A stretch of DNA of 41,829 nt from an uncultured Deferribacteres bacterium (GCA_913009825.1 CAJVYQ010000045.1:1-41829); one strand, 5' to 3'. Positions 15,843 to 24,212 are shown, counted from the first letter of the stretch. The notes: generated by a model not told the origin, from the sequence alone. Program-made: numbers and translations.

Positions 15843-16673
15843 ATGAAAATAAAAATCATTTTTTGGTTTTTGCAGGGATTCATCCTGATTTTTCCGGCTA
15901 TGTTTTGATGGCGCAGTCTTTTTACCGTGCGCTGCGGGATGATGAATTGCGGCTGCCGCGTAGTGAATGGCCGGATTCCGGAAAGGTCGCCGCGGGCGAG
16001 ATAAAGAATCTGGCCGGCGTCACGGATATGGATATTCTCCCGGCCGACCGGCGCATTAAAAAATTAACCTCCCGCCGGCCGTTCACCGACAGCATAAATT
16101 CGGTATCGTTGACCCCGCAAAATTGGCAGGATAGTCTGGCCGTCGCCTATTTGCAAAAGAAAATCGTTTGGAGCGATGTGCATTATCGCGCCGCGCTTCA
16201 CTTTGAACGGGAGAAAAAGACCGATGCAGCCATCGACGAATATAAAGCTATTGCAAAAGTGCGGCCGGATGCTTATTTTCCAAGACTACGTATGGGAACC
16301 CTGTATCTGGAGAAGAATCTTCCGGAAATGGCGCTGCCTGTGCTCGCTGCGGCGCGGAAATTAAAATCCGGTGTCAAAGGCGGTTTCTTACCGGCTTGGT
16401 ACTGCGTATTTGCCGACAGGCAAATTAAAAGAGGCGGCTGCTCAGTTTAAATTTACGCTGCGGGCAGATAACCGGAAAGAGATGTTGCAGCCCGAGGAGA
16501 TTGCCCGTACTCATTATGCACTGGCTCCGGCGCTGATTCAATTGCGTAGAACAAAAGATGCCGTTCCGCATCTTGAGTGGATCGAAAAGAAACAACCGCA
16601 ATTTGCACCGGCGCCGGCGCTTCCGGCAAAAATCAGAAATGGAGAAAATATTTCCATTGAAATTGGCAAATAG
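15843..16673 (+). pseudogene. SGNH/GDSL-hydrolase plus TPR protein, decayed remnant
   Basis: The frame containing IHPDFSGYVLMAQSFYRAL (from ~15873) is the C-terminal catalytic block of an SGNH hydrolase (the His of HP..G), followed by RRIKKLTSRRPF and then TPR-like helices (YRAALHFEREKKTDAAIDEYKAI). Near 16370 the frame shifts, and the TPR region resumes as SYRLGTAYLPTGKLKEAAAQF to the stop at 16671-16673. The N-terminal catalytic part (GDSL serine block) is missing. An ATG at 15843 (MKIKIIFWFL) may be the original start joined to the rest by an internal deletion. SGNH/TPR proteins commonly precede carbamoyltransferase genes of the type found here, so this is probably a lost member of that cluster. 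Confidence 0.7.
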
Positions 16674-16691
16674 AAAACAGCAGAGGTCGGA

Positions 16692-16934
16692 TTGAAGATT
16701 CATCGTACGGTTTGGAAATACTGGAAAAAATTTGCTCATCGGATAGGGATTATCAATACGCACGTTTTGTTGTTCCTTTTTTATTTTTTGATCTTCGGCC
16801 CTTTTGCTCTCGTTTTAAAACTGTTTCGCTCCGATCTTTTGGCCGGAAGCCTGCCCGATTCCACGACCGGTTCCTTGTGGAAAAACAGGGATGCAGAGGT
16901 GGTGGATCCGGCGCAATACAAAAATCAATTTTAG
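16692..16934 (+). CDS. Small membrane protein preceding the carbamoyltransferase (SxtJ-like position)
   Basis: 80 residues with one strong membrane segment (THVLLFLFYFLIFGPFALVL, about 24-43), a basic N-terminal flank (KIHRTVWKYWKKFAHR) and a hydrophilic C-terminal tail with SLWKNRD. It starts at TTG 16692 behind an AGAGGT ribosome-binding sequence and ends one base before the next gene's leader, so it is cotranscribed with the carbamoyltransferase. Short membrane proteins of the SxtJ type occupy this position in related carbamoyltransferase loci. The match is by position and character rather than by a clear motif. The Trp-Lys-Asn-Arg-Asp end could dock the cytoplasmic enzyme (speculation). 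Confidence 0.65.
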   Translation: MKIHRTVWKYWKKFAHRIGIINTHVLLFLFYFLIFGPFALVLKLFRSDLLAGSLPDSTTGSLWKNRDAEVVDPAQYKNQF

Positions 16935-16940
16935 GTGACA

Positions 16941-18737
16941 ATGAATATTCTTGGCGTATCCTGTTTTTATCATGATGCCGCCGCGGCGCTGCTGCGGGAC
17001 GGAGAGATCGTTGCGGCCGGACTGGAAGAACGGTTCACACGCAGAAAGCATGATTTTTCTTTCCCCCAAAATGCCATCTGTTTTTGTCTGCAGGATGCGG
17101 GAATTTCCAGCGCAGATGTGGATGCCATCGCTTTTTATGACAAACCGTTTGTAAAATTCGAGAGGATTCTCGTGTCCTGTCTGGCTGCCTTTCCCCGCAG
17201 TTTTCGTTCTTTTATGCAGGCAATGCCGTTGTGGCTGCGGCAAAAATTGTGGCTGCGGCAAATCATACAAAAAGAATTGCAGGTTGAGTGCGATGTGCTG
17301 TTTATGGAACACCATCAATCACATGCGGCCAGCGCTTTTTATCCCTCGCCCTTTGAAAGCGCGGCAATTCTTACCGTGGACGGGGTGGGAGAGTGGGCAA
17401 CCTCCACCTACGGCGTTGGTGCAGGCCGGGAACTGAATATTTACCGTGAGATCCGTTTCCCCCACTCTCTCGGCCTGTTTTACAGCGCACTAACTGCCTA
17501 TCTTGGCTTTCGGGTGAACGACGGGGAATACAAGGTGATGGGGCTGGCGTCTTATGGCGAGCCCAAATATCTCGATGAAATGAAAGAATTGGTGCACTAC
17601 CGGGACGACGGCAGTTTCAGGCTCAATTTAAAATATTTTGCCTTTCATTACGGCCTGACCATGACAAACCGCCATTTTCATGAACTGTTCGGTCAGCCGC
17701 CGCGCCGGCCTGATTTTATGGAGCGAAGCGGCAAAAACGGGAAAAATACTGCCGGGGAAAAAGCACAAAAGTTGACCCAATTCCATAAAGATGTTGCAGC
17801 ATCGGGGCAGAAACTTTTGGAAGATATTCTGCTGAACATGGTTGCGCATATCCACCGGGAAACGGGGGAAGAAAATCTATGTCTTGCCGGCGGCGTTGCT
17901 TTGAACTGTGTTGCCAACGGGAGAATCCTGCGCGAATCGGAATTTGAAAATATTTGGGTGCAGCCGGCCAGCTCCGATGCCGGCGGCGCAATTGGGGCGG
18001 CTGCTTTTGTTACTCATCAACTGATGCGGCGGAATCATCGCACACCGATGAATCATGTTTATTTCGGCAGCCATTTCAGCGAGAGTGAAATAGAATCTTT
18101 TCTTGTCGGCAATGAAATCCACTTTGAAAAGTTAGACAAAGAGGAATTGTTACAAAAAACAGTGGCGGCATTAATTGATAAAAAAGTAGTGGGCTGGTTT
18201 CAGGGAAGAGCGGAATTTGGCCCCCGGGCGTTGGGGAACCGTTCCATCCTGGCTGATCCGGGAAGCGCCGAAATGAAGGATATTCTCAACAAAAAAGTGA
18301 AACACCGGGAGCTGTTTCGTCCCTTTGCGCCGGTTATTTTGGCGGAACGGCTGCAGGATTATTTCGATCTGGATTGCGAAAGTCCGTATATGCTGATTAC
18401 GGCCGGTGTGAAAAAACCGCAGGAAATTCCGGCCGTCACCCATGTGGATAATTCGGCGCGCATTCAAACGATTAATTGCCGGCAGAATGAATTGTTCTAT
18501 CACCTGTTGCAGCGGTTCGAAACAGAAACCGGTTGTCCCGTTCTGGTGAATACGTCTTTTAACGTGCGCGGCGAGCCGATTGTGGATACACCGTACGATG
18601 CTTACCGGTGTTTTCGCAAAACCGGGATAGACCTGTTGGTCATGGGTAATTTTATGATCACATCCCGTGAGGATCCGCCCATTTCGGAGATCGGGAATTT
18701 GCATAACCCTTTTAAGCCGAAAAATTCGGAGCTGTAA
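16941..18737 (+). CDS. Carbamoyltransferase, NodU/CmcH/SxtI family
   Basis: 598 residues from ATG 16941 (a GTG at 16935 would add two). The N-terminal kinase-like (TsaD-type) domain starts MNILGVSCFYHDAAAALLRD and has EERFTRRKHDFSFP, the metal-binding EHHQSHAASAFYPSPF and GGVALNCVANGRIL. The C-terminal domain has GWFQGRAEFGPRALGNRSIL (typical) and ends with VNTSFNVRGEPIVDTP. These enzymes make carbamoyl-adenylate from carbamoyl phosphate and ATP and pass the carbamoyl group to a hydroxyl on a sugar, antibiotic or lipid. The acceptor is unknown here. It sits in the common small-membrane-protein / carbamoyltransferase / DUF5989 order. ATG is preferred because AGGTGA lies just before it. Confidence 0.94.
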   Translation: MNILGVSCFYHDAAAALLRDGEIVAAGLEERFTRRKHDFSFPQNAICFCLQDAGISSADVDAIAFYDKPFVKFERILVSCLAAFPRSFRSFMQAMPLWLRQKLWLRQIIQKELQVECDVLFMEHHQSHAASAFYPSPFESAAILTVDGVGEWATSTYGVGAGRELNIYREIRFPHSLGLFYSALTAYLGFRVNDGEYKVMGLASYGEPKYLDEMKELVHYRDDGSFRLNLKYFAFHYGLTMTNRHFHELFGQPPRRPDFMERSGKNGKNTAGEKAQKLTQFHKDVAASGQKLLEDILLNMVAHIHRETGEENLCLAGGVALNCVANGRILRESEFENIWVQPASSDAGGAIGAAAFVTHQLMRRNHRTPMNHVYFGSHFSESEIESFLVGNEIHFEKLDKEELLQKTVAALIDKKVVGWFQGRAEFGPRALGNRSILADPGSAEMKDILNKKVKHRELFRPFAPVILAERLQDYFDLDCESPYMLITAGVKKPQEIPAVTHVDNSARIQTINCRQNELFYHLLQRFETETGCPVLVNTSFNVRGEPIVDTPYDAYRCFRKTGIDLLVMGNFMITSREDPPISEIGNLHNPFKPKNSEL

Positions 18738-18800
18738 AGGCTGAAAACACAGAGTTTGCAGAGAGATAGAGTGAAAAGAGAAGTAACAATTTTCTGTGTG

Positions 18801-18872
18801 TCTCTGCGCTCTTTGCGCCTCTGCGTTTCAAGGTGTCTGATTTTTAACGCAGAGGCGCGGAGGACGCAGAGA
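18801..18872. repeat. CGCAGAG-type inverted repeat, copy A
   Basis: Left arm 18801-18827 pairs with right arm 18846-18872 at about 22 of 27 positions. Each arm is a run of TCTGCG/CGCAGA units spaced by about nine bases. It lies between the carbamoyltransferase and the DUF5989 gene. Three further copies lie at 23817, 24013 and 31260. Confidence 0.75.
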
Positions 18873-18995
18873 ATAACGGATTTTCTTTTCCGGCAATTCC
18901 TGGTCGACAGCTATTTTTTGTAATCATGGATCGTTAAGATTTTCTCGGCGTTCATTGTTTTTATGGATAATTCAGATTTGTAAGGAAGGGATAAA

Positions 18996-19175
18996 ATTAA
19001 ATTTTTAACAACCATCGGTGAACGGTTCGGAATTGTCAAAGAATTCTGGTTGTTTCTTCGTGTGCGAAAAAAAATGTGGCTGGCGCCCATTGTTATTCTG
19101 CTGGTGTTATTAGGTATTTTCATCCTTTTGATTGAAGGTTCCGCACTGGCGCCGTTCATTTATACGCTGTTTTAA
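18996..19175 (+). CDS. DUF5989-family small membrane protein, probable AUU start
   Basis: 59 residues: FLTTIGERFGIVKEFWLFLR, then RKKMWLAPIVILLVLLGIFI and EGSALAPFIYTLF at the end. This is the full DUF5989 pattern: amphipathic basic N-terminus, one membrane helix, and the conserved GSA(L)APFIYTLF tail. Members of this family sit beside carbamoyltransferases; their function is unknown, and membrane tethering of the enzyme is a fair guess. There is no ATG, GTG or TTG in frame between the upstream stop (TAA 18981-18983) and residue 2; the codon at the family's usual start position is ATT (18996-18998), preceded at normal spacing by AAGGAAGGG. Either AUU initiation or a recent ATG-to-ATT mutation explains it. 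Confidence 0.82.
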   Translation: MKFLTTIGERFGIVKEFWLFLRVRKKMWLAPIVILLVLLGIFILLIEGSALAPFIYTLF

Positions 19176-19210
19176 TGATACCGAATACGACTGCGAAATA
19201 AGGAGGAGTC

Positions 19211-21031
19211 ATGCATTTCATCGATTACATGATTATTTTAGTCTATCTGGTAACGTTAGTAGGGGTAGGTCTTTTTGTGCAGCGCAAGGCCTCGGCAGGG
19301 ATCGATTCCTATTTCCTGGGCAATCGGGATCTGCCCTGGTGGGTATTAGGTGCTTCCGGCATGGCTTCCAATCTGGATGTGAGTGGAACCATGATCAACA
19401 CGGCTTTTGTTTTTGCCCTGGGCGCAAGCGGATTTTTTATCGAATTGCGCGGCGGCGTCACCCTGATTATGGCGTTTTTAATGATTTTCATGGGAAAATG
19501 GAATCGCCGTGCCCAGGTGATGACCCTGGCCGAGTGGATGCACTTTCGCTTCGGGAAGGGGCTACAGGGGGATGTTGCCCGGCTCATTGCTGCGGTTTCA
19601 TCCATCATTGTAACCGTTGCTATGATCACCTATTTTGCCATCGGTTCCGGCAAATTTGTTGGCGAGTTTCTGGGAATCCCGGCTCTGCTGGGGCTTTCTT
19701 CCCAATTCTGGGCGGCAACTTTGATGATTGTTTTGGCCATGACTTATACGGTTGCCAGCGGCCTTTACGGCGTGGTCTGGACCGATGTGGTGCAGGGCAT
19801 GATTATTTTCGGCACTATACTCATTATTTGCTTTTTGGCAATTACAAAATACGCGTTGCCCGAGGTTTTTTCTGTTTCTGTGCCTCTTCGGGATGGAACA
19901 TTCCAGGCTATCCAAACCACACGGGATGCGTGGACGAATGTTGTCCCGAATTTGCACCTCGATATGCCGGCGCAATCCACCTATTCCATTTACAATCTAT
20001 TTGGTATTGTGATCCTTTTTTATCTGATTAAAGTGACCATCGAAGGCAGTGGAGGCACGGGAAGTTACATGCTGCAGCGCTATTTTGCAGCAAAGAGCGA
20101 CCGGGATACCGGCTTGCTCTCCCTGTTCTGGACTTTTCTGCTGGCATTTCGCTGGCCGTTCATTGCGGCCATTGCCATCATGGGGATCGCCTACGGAAAA
20201 AGTCAGGGGACTATCGGCGATCCTGAAATTGTTCTCCCGGTGGTTGTCAACGAATTAGTACCCATCGGTGTAAAAGGTTTTTTGGTTGCCGGGTTGATGG
20301 CTGCGGCCATGTCCACCTTTGATTCGACGGTGAACGCGGGGGCCGCTTACTGGGTGAAAGATATTTACCAGGCTTTTCTCAATCCGAAAGCATCCAATAA
20401 GCAGTTGATGCGGCACAGTCGCTGGGCTTCCGTGTTAATTGTTCTTGCCGGTTTGCTATTCAGTCTGTTGATTAAAAATATCAATGAAATCTGGGGCTGG
20501 ATAACCATGAGTATCGGCGCCGGTCTGATTGTACCGCAATTAGTGCGCTGGTACTGGTGGCGGTTGAACGGTTACGGTTTTTCTATCGGAACGGTGGTAG
20601 GCATGATTGCGGCAATCATCCAGCGCTCCTTTTTTCCCGGTTGGCCGGAATATGTTTCCTTCAGCTTTGCCGCCGGATTGTCTTTTGTCAGCATGGTCAT
20701 CGGCACGTATCTAACCCAACCGACAGATGAAAACACGCTGCGGGAATTTTACCGCCGCACCAGGCCGTTTGGCTTCTGGGATCCTGTGCGTAACATTTTT
20801 TCTCCGGATATTCTGCAAAAAATTCATTGGGAGAATCACCGGGATATTCGATCACTTTTTATGGCCGTTCCCTGGCAAGTGGTTCTGTTTTTAACCATGA
20901 TGATGATCGTGATGAGACGGTGGGATACGTTTTTTATCCTTTTCGTCATTTTAATTGCACTTTCTACAGGACTTTATTTCTCCTGGTTCCGGCATTTGAG
21001 CAAAGAGATTAAAGTTGAGGATGTGAAGTGA
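19211..21031 (+). CDS. Sodium:solute symporter (SSS family)
   Basis: 606 residues with about 13-14 predicted membrane helices. The start HFIDYMIILVYLVTLVGVGL, then GNRDLPWWVLGASGMASNLD and the ASGLYGVVWTDVVQG block are SSS signatures; GLMAAAMSTFDSTVN carries the Ser/Thr residues of the conserved Na2 site. Members import sugars, amino acids, nucleosides or organic acids with sodium. The closest motif flavour is the SGLT-like sugar group, which fits the downstream GH13 enzyme and TrmB-type regulator, but the substrate is not proven. A strong RBS (AAGGAGGAG) precedes ATG 19211. The gene is followed 22 bp later by the regulator, suggesting one transcript. Confidence 0.92.
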   Translation: MHFIDYMIILVYLVTLVGVGLFVQRKASAGIDSYFLGNRDLPWWVLGASGMASNLDVSGTMINTAFVFALGASGFFIELRGGVTLIMAFLMIFMGKWNRRAQVMTLAEWMHFRFGKGLQGDVARLIAAVSSIIVTVAMITYFAIGSGKFVGEFLGIPALLGLSSQFWAATLMIVLAMTYTVASGLYGVVWTDVVQGMIIFGTILIICFLAITKYALPEVFSVSVPLRDGTFQAIQTTRDAWTNVVPNLHLDMPAQSTYSIYNLFGIVILFYLIKVTIEGSGGTGSYMLQRYFAAKSDRDTGLLSLFWTFLLAFRWPFIAAIAIMGIAYGKSQGTIGDPEIVLPVVVNELVPIGVKGFLVAGLMAAAMSTFDSTVNAGAAYWVKDIYQAFLNPKASNKQLMRHSRWASVLIVLAGLLFSLLIKNINEIWGWITMSIGAGLIVPQLVRWYWWRLNGYGFSIGTVVGMIAAIIQRSFFPGWPEYVSFSFAAGLSFVSMVIGTYLTQPTDENTLREFYRRTRPFGFWDPVRNIFSPDILQKIHWENHRDIRSLFMAVPWQVVLFLTMMMIVMRRWDTFFILFVILIALSTGLYFSWFRHLSKEIKVEDVK

Positions 21032-21053
21032 TAAGGGCTAAAATGAGGTGTCT

Positions 21054-21884
21054 ATGCTCGGTTATTTGATTGAGTTGATGAAACAACTGGGCTTCACAAA
21101 TTACGAAGCCAAAACTTATCTTTACCTGCTAAAAAACAATCCGGCAACCCGGTACGAATTGAGTAAATATTCTGCGGTACCCCGTTCTGCTATCTATAGC
21201 GTTATCAACAAATTAGAAAATGACGGTTTGGTAAATGCCATCGATACGGAACCGAAACGGTACATTCCGTTGCCGCCGGAACAGTTGATCAAATTGCTGG
21301 AAACCCGCCATCAGGGAATTCTGCAGGAGTTCAGAGAAAATTTGAACAAACTGGAACGTCCCTCGCGAATGGATCACCTGTGGAACATCCGCGGTTATAA
21401 GAACCTTATTTTGAAAGCGAAGGAGTTGATCCGGGATGCCGGGGAAAGCATCTATCTTTCCATCTGGAAGAGGGAGGCGGTTCTTCTAAAAAATGAACTG
21501 GAGCATGCGGAAAAAAGGGCTGTGAAGATTGTTATCTTTACATTTACGGCTCTACCGTTTGAAGTAGGACGCATTCTGTCCCACAATCTTGATGAGAAAG
21601 ATCTGGAAAAAGTATGGGATCATAAAATCATACTTTGCGTCGATCGCAAAGAACTGCTGATGGGCGAAGCGGATACGGAAAATCAAAAAAATGTGGCCTG
21701 GACGCACAATAAAGCGCTCATCGCCATCGCTCTGAACCACATTGTTCTGGATATCAGCCTGTTCGGTCAGCGATACGGAGTGAATATTGATGATTGCGTG
21801 GTTGAAATGAGGGAAGGGGAGCTGGAATATTTGGGCAAGTTGTTAGCGGAAAAATACCAAAATAATACCGCACGTACTTCATGA
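21054..21884 (+). CDS. TrmB-type transcriptional regulator
   Basis: 276 residues from ATG 21054 (GTG 21048 would add two). Residues ~8-75 form a winged helix-turn-helix (LGFTNYEAKTYLYLLKNNPA, SAVPRSAIYSVINKLENDGL). A coiled linker (QLIKLLETRHQGILQEFREN) and a phospholipase-D-like effector domain follow (NLILKAKELIRDAGESIYLSIW). This is the TrmB architecture, where binding of a sugar to the C-terminal domain alters DNA binding at sugar transport and metabolism genes; it is best known from archaea and is less common in bacteria. It is placed between a symporter and a GH13 enzyme, so it probably controls this operon. The 4-bp ATGA overlap with the next gene indicates coupling. Confidence 0.85.
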   Translation: MLGYLIELMKQLGFTNYEAKTYLYLLKNNPATRYELSKYSAVPRSAIYSVINKLENDGLVNAIDTEPKRYIPLPPEQLIKLLETRHQGILQEFRENLNKLERPSRMDHLWNIRGYKNLILKAKELIRDAGESIYLSIWKREAVLLKNELEHAEKRAVKIVIFTFTALPFEVGRILSHNLDEKDLEKVWDHKIILCVDRKELLMGEADTENQKNVAWTHNKALIAIALNHIVLDISLFGQRYGVNIDDCVVEMREGELEYLGKLLAEKYQNNTARTS

Positions 21885-22279
21885 AATTAAACCGGATAAA
21901 AATAGTCCTGATCCTGCTTGGCCTGACTTTCCTTTTTATCATCGATGATGTTTTGTTCATCCTGTTGTTCAAAGAATTGGAACTTTGGCAGCTTTCCGCC
22001 GCGGTTTATTTTGCTGTGTCTGTCGTTGTCTTTTTTCTGAATTTATCTCTGGCGCTTGTTGTTTACCGGGCTTTAAAACGCAGGCCGGTCACCGGCTGGG
22101 AAGGAATGATTGGCAAGACCGGAAAGGCGCTGGAAACGCTGGCAAATTCGGGGCAGGTGCTGGTGGTAGGAGAAATCTGGCAGGCGGAGAGTATGGAGAA
22201 AATTCGCAAAGGAAGCGGCGTAAAAATCACCGGCGTATCCGGTCTAACCTTATCGGTTGTAAAATTAAAGGATCACTAA
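21881..22279 (+). CDS. NfeD-like membrane protein
   Basis: 132 residues. Two membrane helices (IKIVLILLGLTFLFIIDDVL; SAAVYFAVSVVVFFLNLSLA) are followed by a small beta-barrel: GMIGKTGKALETLANSGQVL, VVGEIWQAES and IRKGSGVKITGVSGLTLSV. The second part is the OB-fold of the NfeD family (G-x-x-G-x-A and a central G-E-x-W). NfeD proteins usually work with stomatin/prohibitin homologues in membrane quality control; no stomatin gene is near, so this short version may act alone or with an unlinked partner. It overlaps the regulator gene by 4 bp and is followed at once by the GH13 gene. Confidence 0.8.
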   Translation: MKLNRIKIVLILLGLTFLFIIDDVLFILLFKELELWQLSAAVYFAVSVVVFFLNLSLALVVYRALKRRPVTGWEGMIGKTGKALETLANSGQVLVVGEIWQAESMEKIRKGSGVKITGVSGLTLSVVKLKDH

Positions 22280-22280
22280 A

Positions 22281-23657
22281 ATGCGCAGCCAATCCGTGCA
22301 GATTAATGGTAAAAAAATAACCTTCAAGCCACCTGCGCGCTCTACCGGCGGAATGGTCCCGGTTAAAAAATCGTATCGGAACATTTCCGGATTAAAATCG
22401 CCGGATTGGGTGCGCGACGCAATCCTTTATGAAATTTATGTGCGTAATTTTAGCGGCAGTGGGGATTTCGCCGGCGTTATCGAACGACTGCCGGAATTAA
22501 AAGAACTGGGCGTCAACACACTCTGGTTAATGCCGGTTCATCCCATCGGGGTAAAGGAACGCAAAGGAAAGTTAGGCTCCCCTTATGCAATCAAAGATTA
22601 TTTTGGCCTCAATCCCGAATATGGCAGTGAAGATGATTTCCGCCGTCTGGTGACGGAGAGTCACAAATCCGGCATGCGCATAATTCTGGATCTGGTGATC
22701 AACCATTCCGCAAATGATCATATTATGATCAACGAAAAGATTCACTGGTGGCAGCGTGACCGGCAGGGGTATCCCGTACGCAGAGTTTCCTTCTGGAGCG
22801 ATGTAGTTGATTTCAATTACCAGAGTTGTGATTTATGGAATTATCTTGTTGACATGATGAAATATTGGGTGGAAAAATTTGATATTGACGGTTTCCGCTG
22901 CGATGTGGCCGGCATGGTTCCCCCGGAATTTTGGCAATATGCCATCCCGCAGGTGAAAAATGTGAAGCCGGACCTGTTTTTTCTTGCCGAGTGGGAAGAC
23001 CCGGAACTTCATCTTAACGCGTTTCATGCCACCTATAACTGGACTTTCTATTTTAAAATACTGGATGTGGCGCAGGGTAAATGTTCGGCAGATGAAATGT
23101 TGAACGCGTTTTTATTCAAATATCACACCTTTCCACAAAATTCCGTTCGATTGAATTTTATTGAAAATCACGATGAAAAACGGGCAATGAAGCTGTTTGG
23201 CAAACAAAAGCAGCGCCTGTTCTCAAGTTTGATTTTTATGCTGCCGGGTCTTCCGCTCATTTACAACGGACAGGAGGCCGGCTACAGCAGTTTCCTTAGT
23301 CTGTTCAACCGCCGGCCGATGAGGTGGCGAAATGTAGACAGGGAAGTGTACCGTCATTATCGGGATTTGATTGCACTGAGAAAAAGAATTCCGGCGCTGC
23401 GTGCCGGCACAGTGGCGAAAATTGACTTGCAGGTGCCTGAGCAAGTCATCGGATTTTTTCGCAAACAGGGGAATAATTTTGCTCTGTGCCTCTTTAATTT
23501 TTCCGATCAGTCGGCAACAATAAATACAGAGATTCCGGACAAATTTGGTTGGGCTGTTTTATCTTCCTATCCCGATTCGGTTGCATACACGGTAAAAGAA
23601 AACCGGTTATCTGTTGCGCTTCATCCCCGGCAGTATTTTGTTTTGTGGTGTGAATGA
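22281..23657 (+). CDS. GH13 alpha-amylase-family glycoside hydrolase
   Basis: 458 residues, no signal peptide, so probably cytoplasmic. The (beta/alpha)8 barrel has all four family regions: DLVINHS (137-143), GFRCDVA with nucleophile Asp208, FLAEWED with acid/base Glu237, and ENHDEKR with His297/Asp298. A C-terminal beta domain follows (FRKQGNNFALCLFNFSDQ). The substrate is likely an alpha-glucan, maltodextrin or trehalose-type sugar; ENHDEKR-type members act on various alpha-glucosides, so the specificity is open. It is placed last in the symporter / TrmB / NfeD run, which supports a sugar role. The ATG at 22281 comes one base after the previous stop codon; the RBS is the AAAGGATCA inside that gene's end. 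Confidence 0.92.
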   Translation: MRSQSVQINGKKITFKPPARSTGGMVPVKKSYRNISGLKSPDWVRDAILYEIYVRNFSGSGDFAGVIERLPELKELGVNTLWLMPVHPIGVKERKGKLGSPYAIKDYFGLNPEYGSEDDFRRLVTESHKSGMRIILDLVINHSANDHIMINEKIHWWQRDRQGYPVRRVSFWSDVVDFNYQSCDLWNYLVDMMKYWVEKFDIDGFRCDVAGMVPPEFWQYAIPQVKNVKPDLFFLAEWEDPELHLNAFHATYNWTFYFKILDVAQGKCSADEMLNAFLFKYHTFPQNSVRLNFIENHDEKRAMKLFGKQKQRLFSSLIFMLPGLPLIYNGQEAGYSSFLSLFNRRPMRWRNVDREVYRHYRDLIALRKRIPALRAGTVAKIDLQVPEQVIGFFRKQGNNFALCLFNFSDQSATINTEIPDKFGWAVLSSYPDSVAYTVKENRLSVALHPRQYFVLWCE

Positions 23658-23697
23658 CATTGTAAATTTGGTTTTTTCCTGCCGATTGCGCCCAAGC

Positions 23698-23715
23698 CCC
23701 GCGGTGAACCGCGGG
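23698..23715. repeat. Palindrome CCCGCGGTGAACCGCGGG
   Basis: Two perfect 8-bp arms with a 2-base centre, 40 bp after the amylase stop codon. It is a GC-rich hairpin without a following T-run, so it is not a classical terminator; similar sequences are common dispersed repeats. Confidence 0.6.
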
Positions 23716-23761
23716 ACTACGAACAGGAAGGACGCTGAAGCGCCCTGGGGTGGTCAAAAAA

Positions 23762-23794
23762 AGAAGCTGACCTTTTTGAAAAAGGTCAGCTTCT
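23762..23794. repeat. Perfect 16-bp-arm hairpin (AGAAGCTGACC...GGTCAGCTTCT)
   Basis: The arms 23762-23777 and 23779-23794 are exact inverted repeats around one base. The stem is very stable and could stop polymerase or protect the 3' end of the upstream mRNA, but there is no T-run after it. It is probably another dispersed palindrome. Confidence 0.65.
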
Positions 23795-23816
23795 GCTCTC
23801 CTTTGCTAATCTCAGC

Positions 23817-23872
23817 ATCCTCTGCGTTTGTTTGCATTTTTTTTTAACGCAGAGACGCAGAGGATCGCAGAA
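23817..23872. repeat. CGCAGAG-type inverted repeat, copy B
   Basis: CATCCTCTGCGTT (23817-23829) faces AACGCAGAGACGCAGAGGAT (from 23846), with a T-run between. It belongs to the same family as the repeats at 18801, 24013 and 31260, with a shortened left arm. Confidence 0.6.
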
Positions 23873-24012
23873 AACCGGTTATAATCAAATTTATTTCACC
23901 CGCCCACAATTTCAGTCGTGGAATAGAAAAAAGGAAGTACCCTTACCGCTCCAACGGTTCTAAAAAAACACACCCGCTTGTCCGCAAACCCTGCAAAAAA
24001 AACCTTCAAAAA

Positions 24013-24096
24013 CCTCTGCGCTCTCTGCGTCTCTGCGTTGACGAAAAGCCTCTTTTAACGCAGAGGCGCAGAGGACGCAGAGAGCGTAGAGATTTT
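24013..24096. repeat. CGCAGAG-type inverted repeat, copy C, followed by a T-run
   Basis: Left arm 24013-24039 pairs with the right arm 24057-24086. The ATTTTTTATT after it (24092-24101) could make this copy act as a terminator on the plus strand. The region 23658-24268 otherwise holds no gene; a stretch near 24140-24170 (AATATCGAACAAGGAAT) is a low-complexity repeat of the kind that often surrounds four-helix-bundle genes. Confidence 0.65.
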
Positions 24097-24212
24097 TTAT
24101 TCTTAACGGCGAACCCTGGAATCAGAAACCTCCAAAACCGAATATCGAACAAGGAATGGTGAATAATGAAGCCCCCTGTAAATAGAGCGGCACATCAACG
24201 TGATGTTTTTAC

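Noticed and set aside
18911-19159. 82-codon frame antisense to 18996-19175
   Set aside because: The plus-strand frame matches the DUF5989 family and its context; the antisense frame has no supporting feature.
23762-23794. Intrinsic terminator of the GH13 operon
   Set aside because: The stem is perfect, but no T-run follows on either strand within a useful distance; kept as a palindromic repeat.
18801-24096. CGCAGAG repeats as a CRISPR or tandem-repeat locus
   Set aside because: The copies are scattered over kilobases as facing arms, not a regular array with unique spacers.
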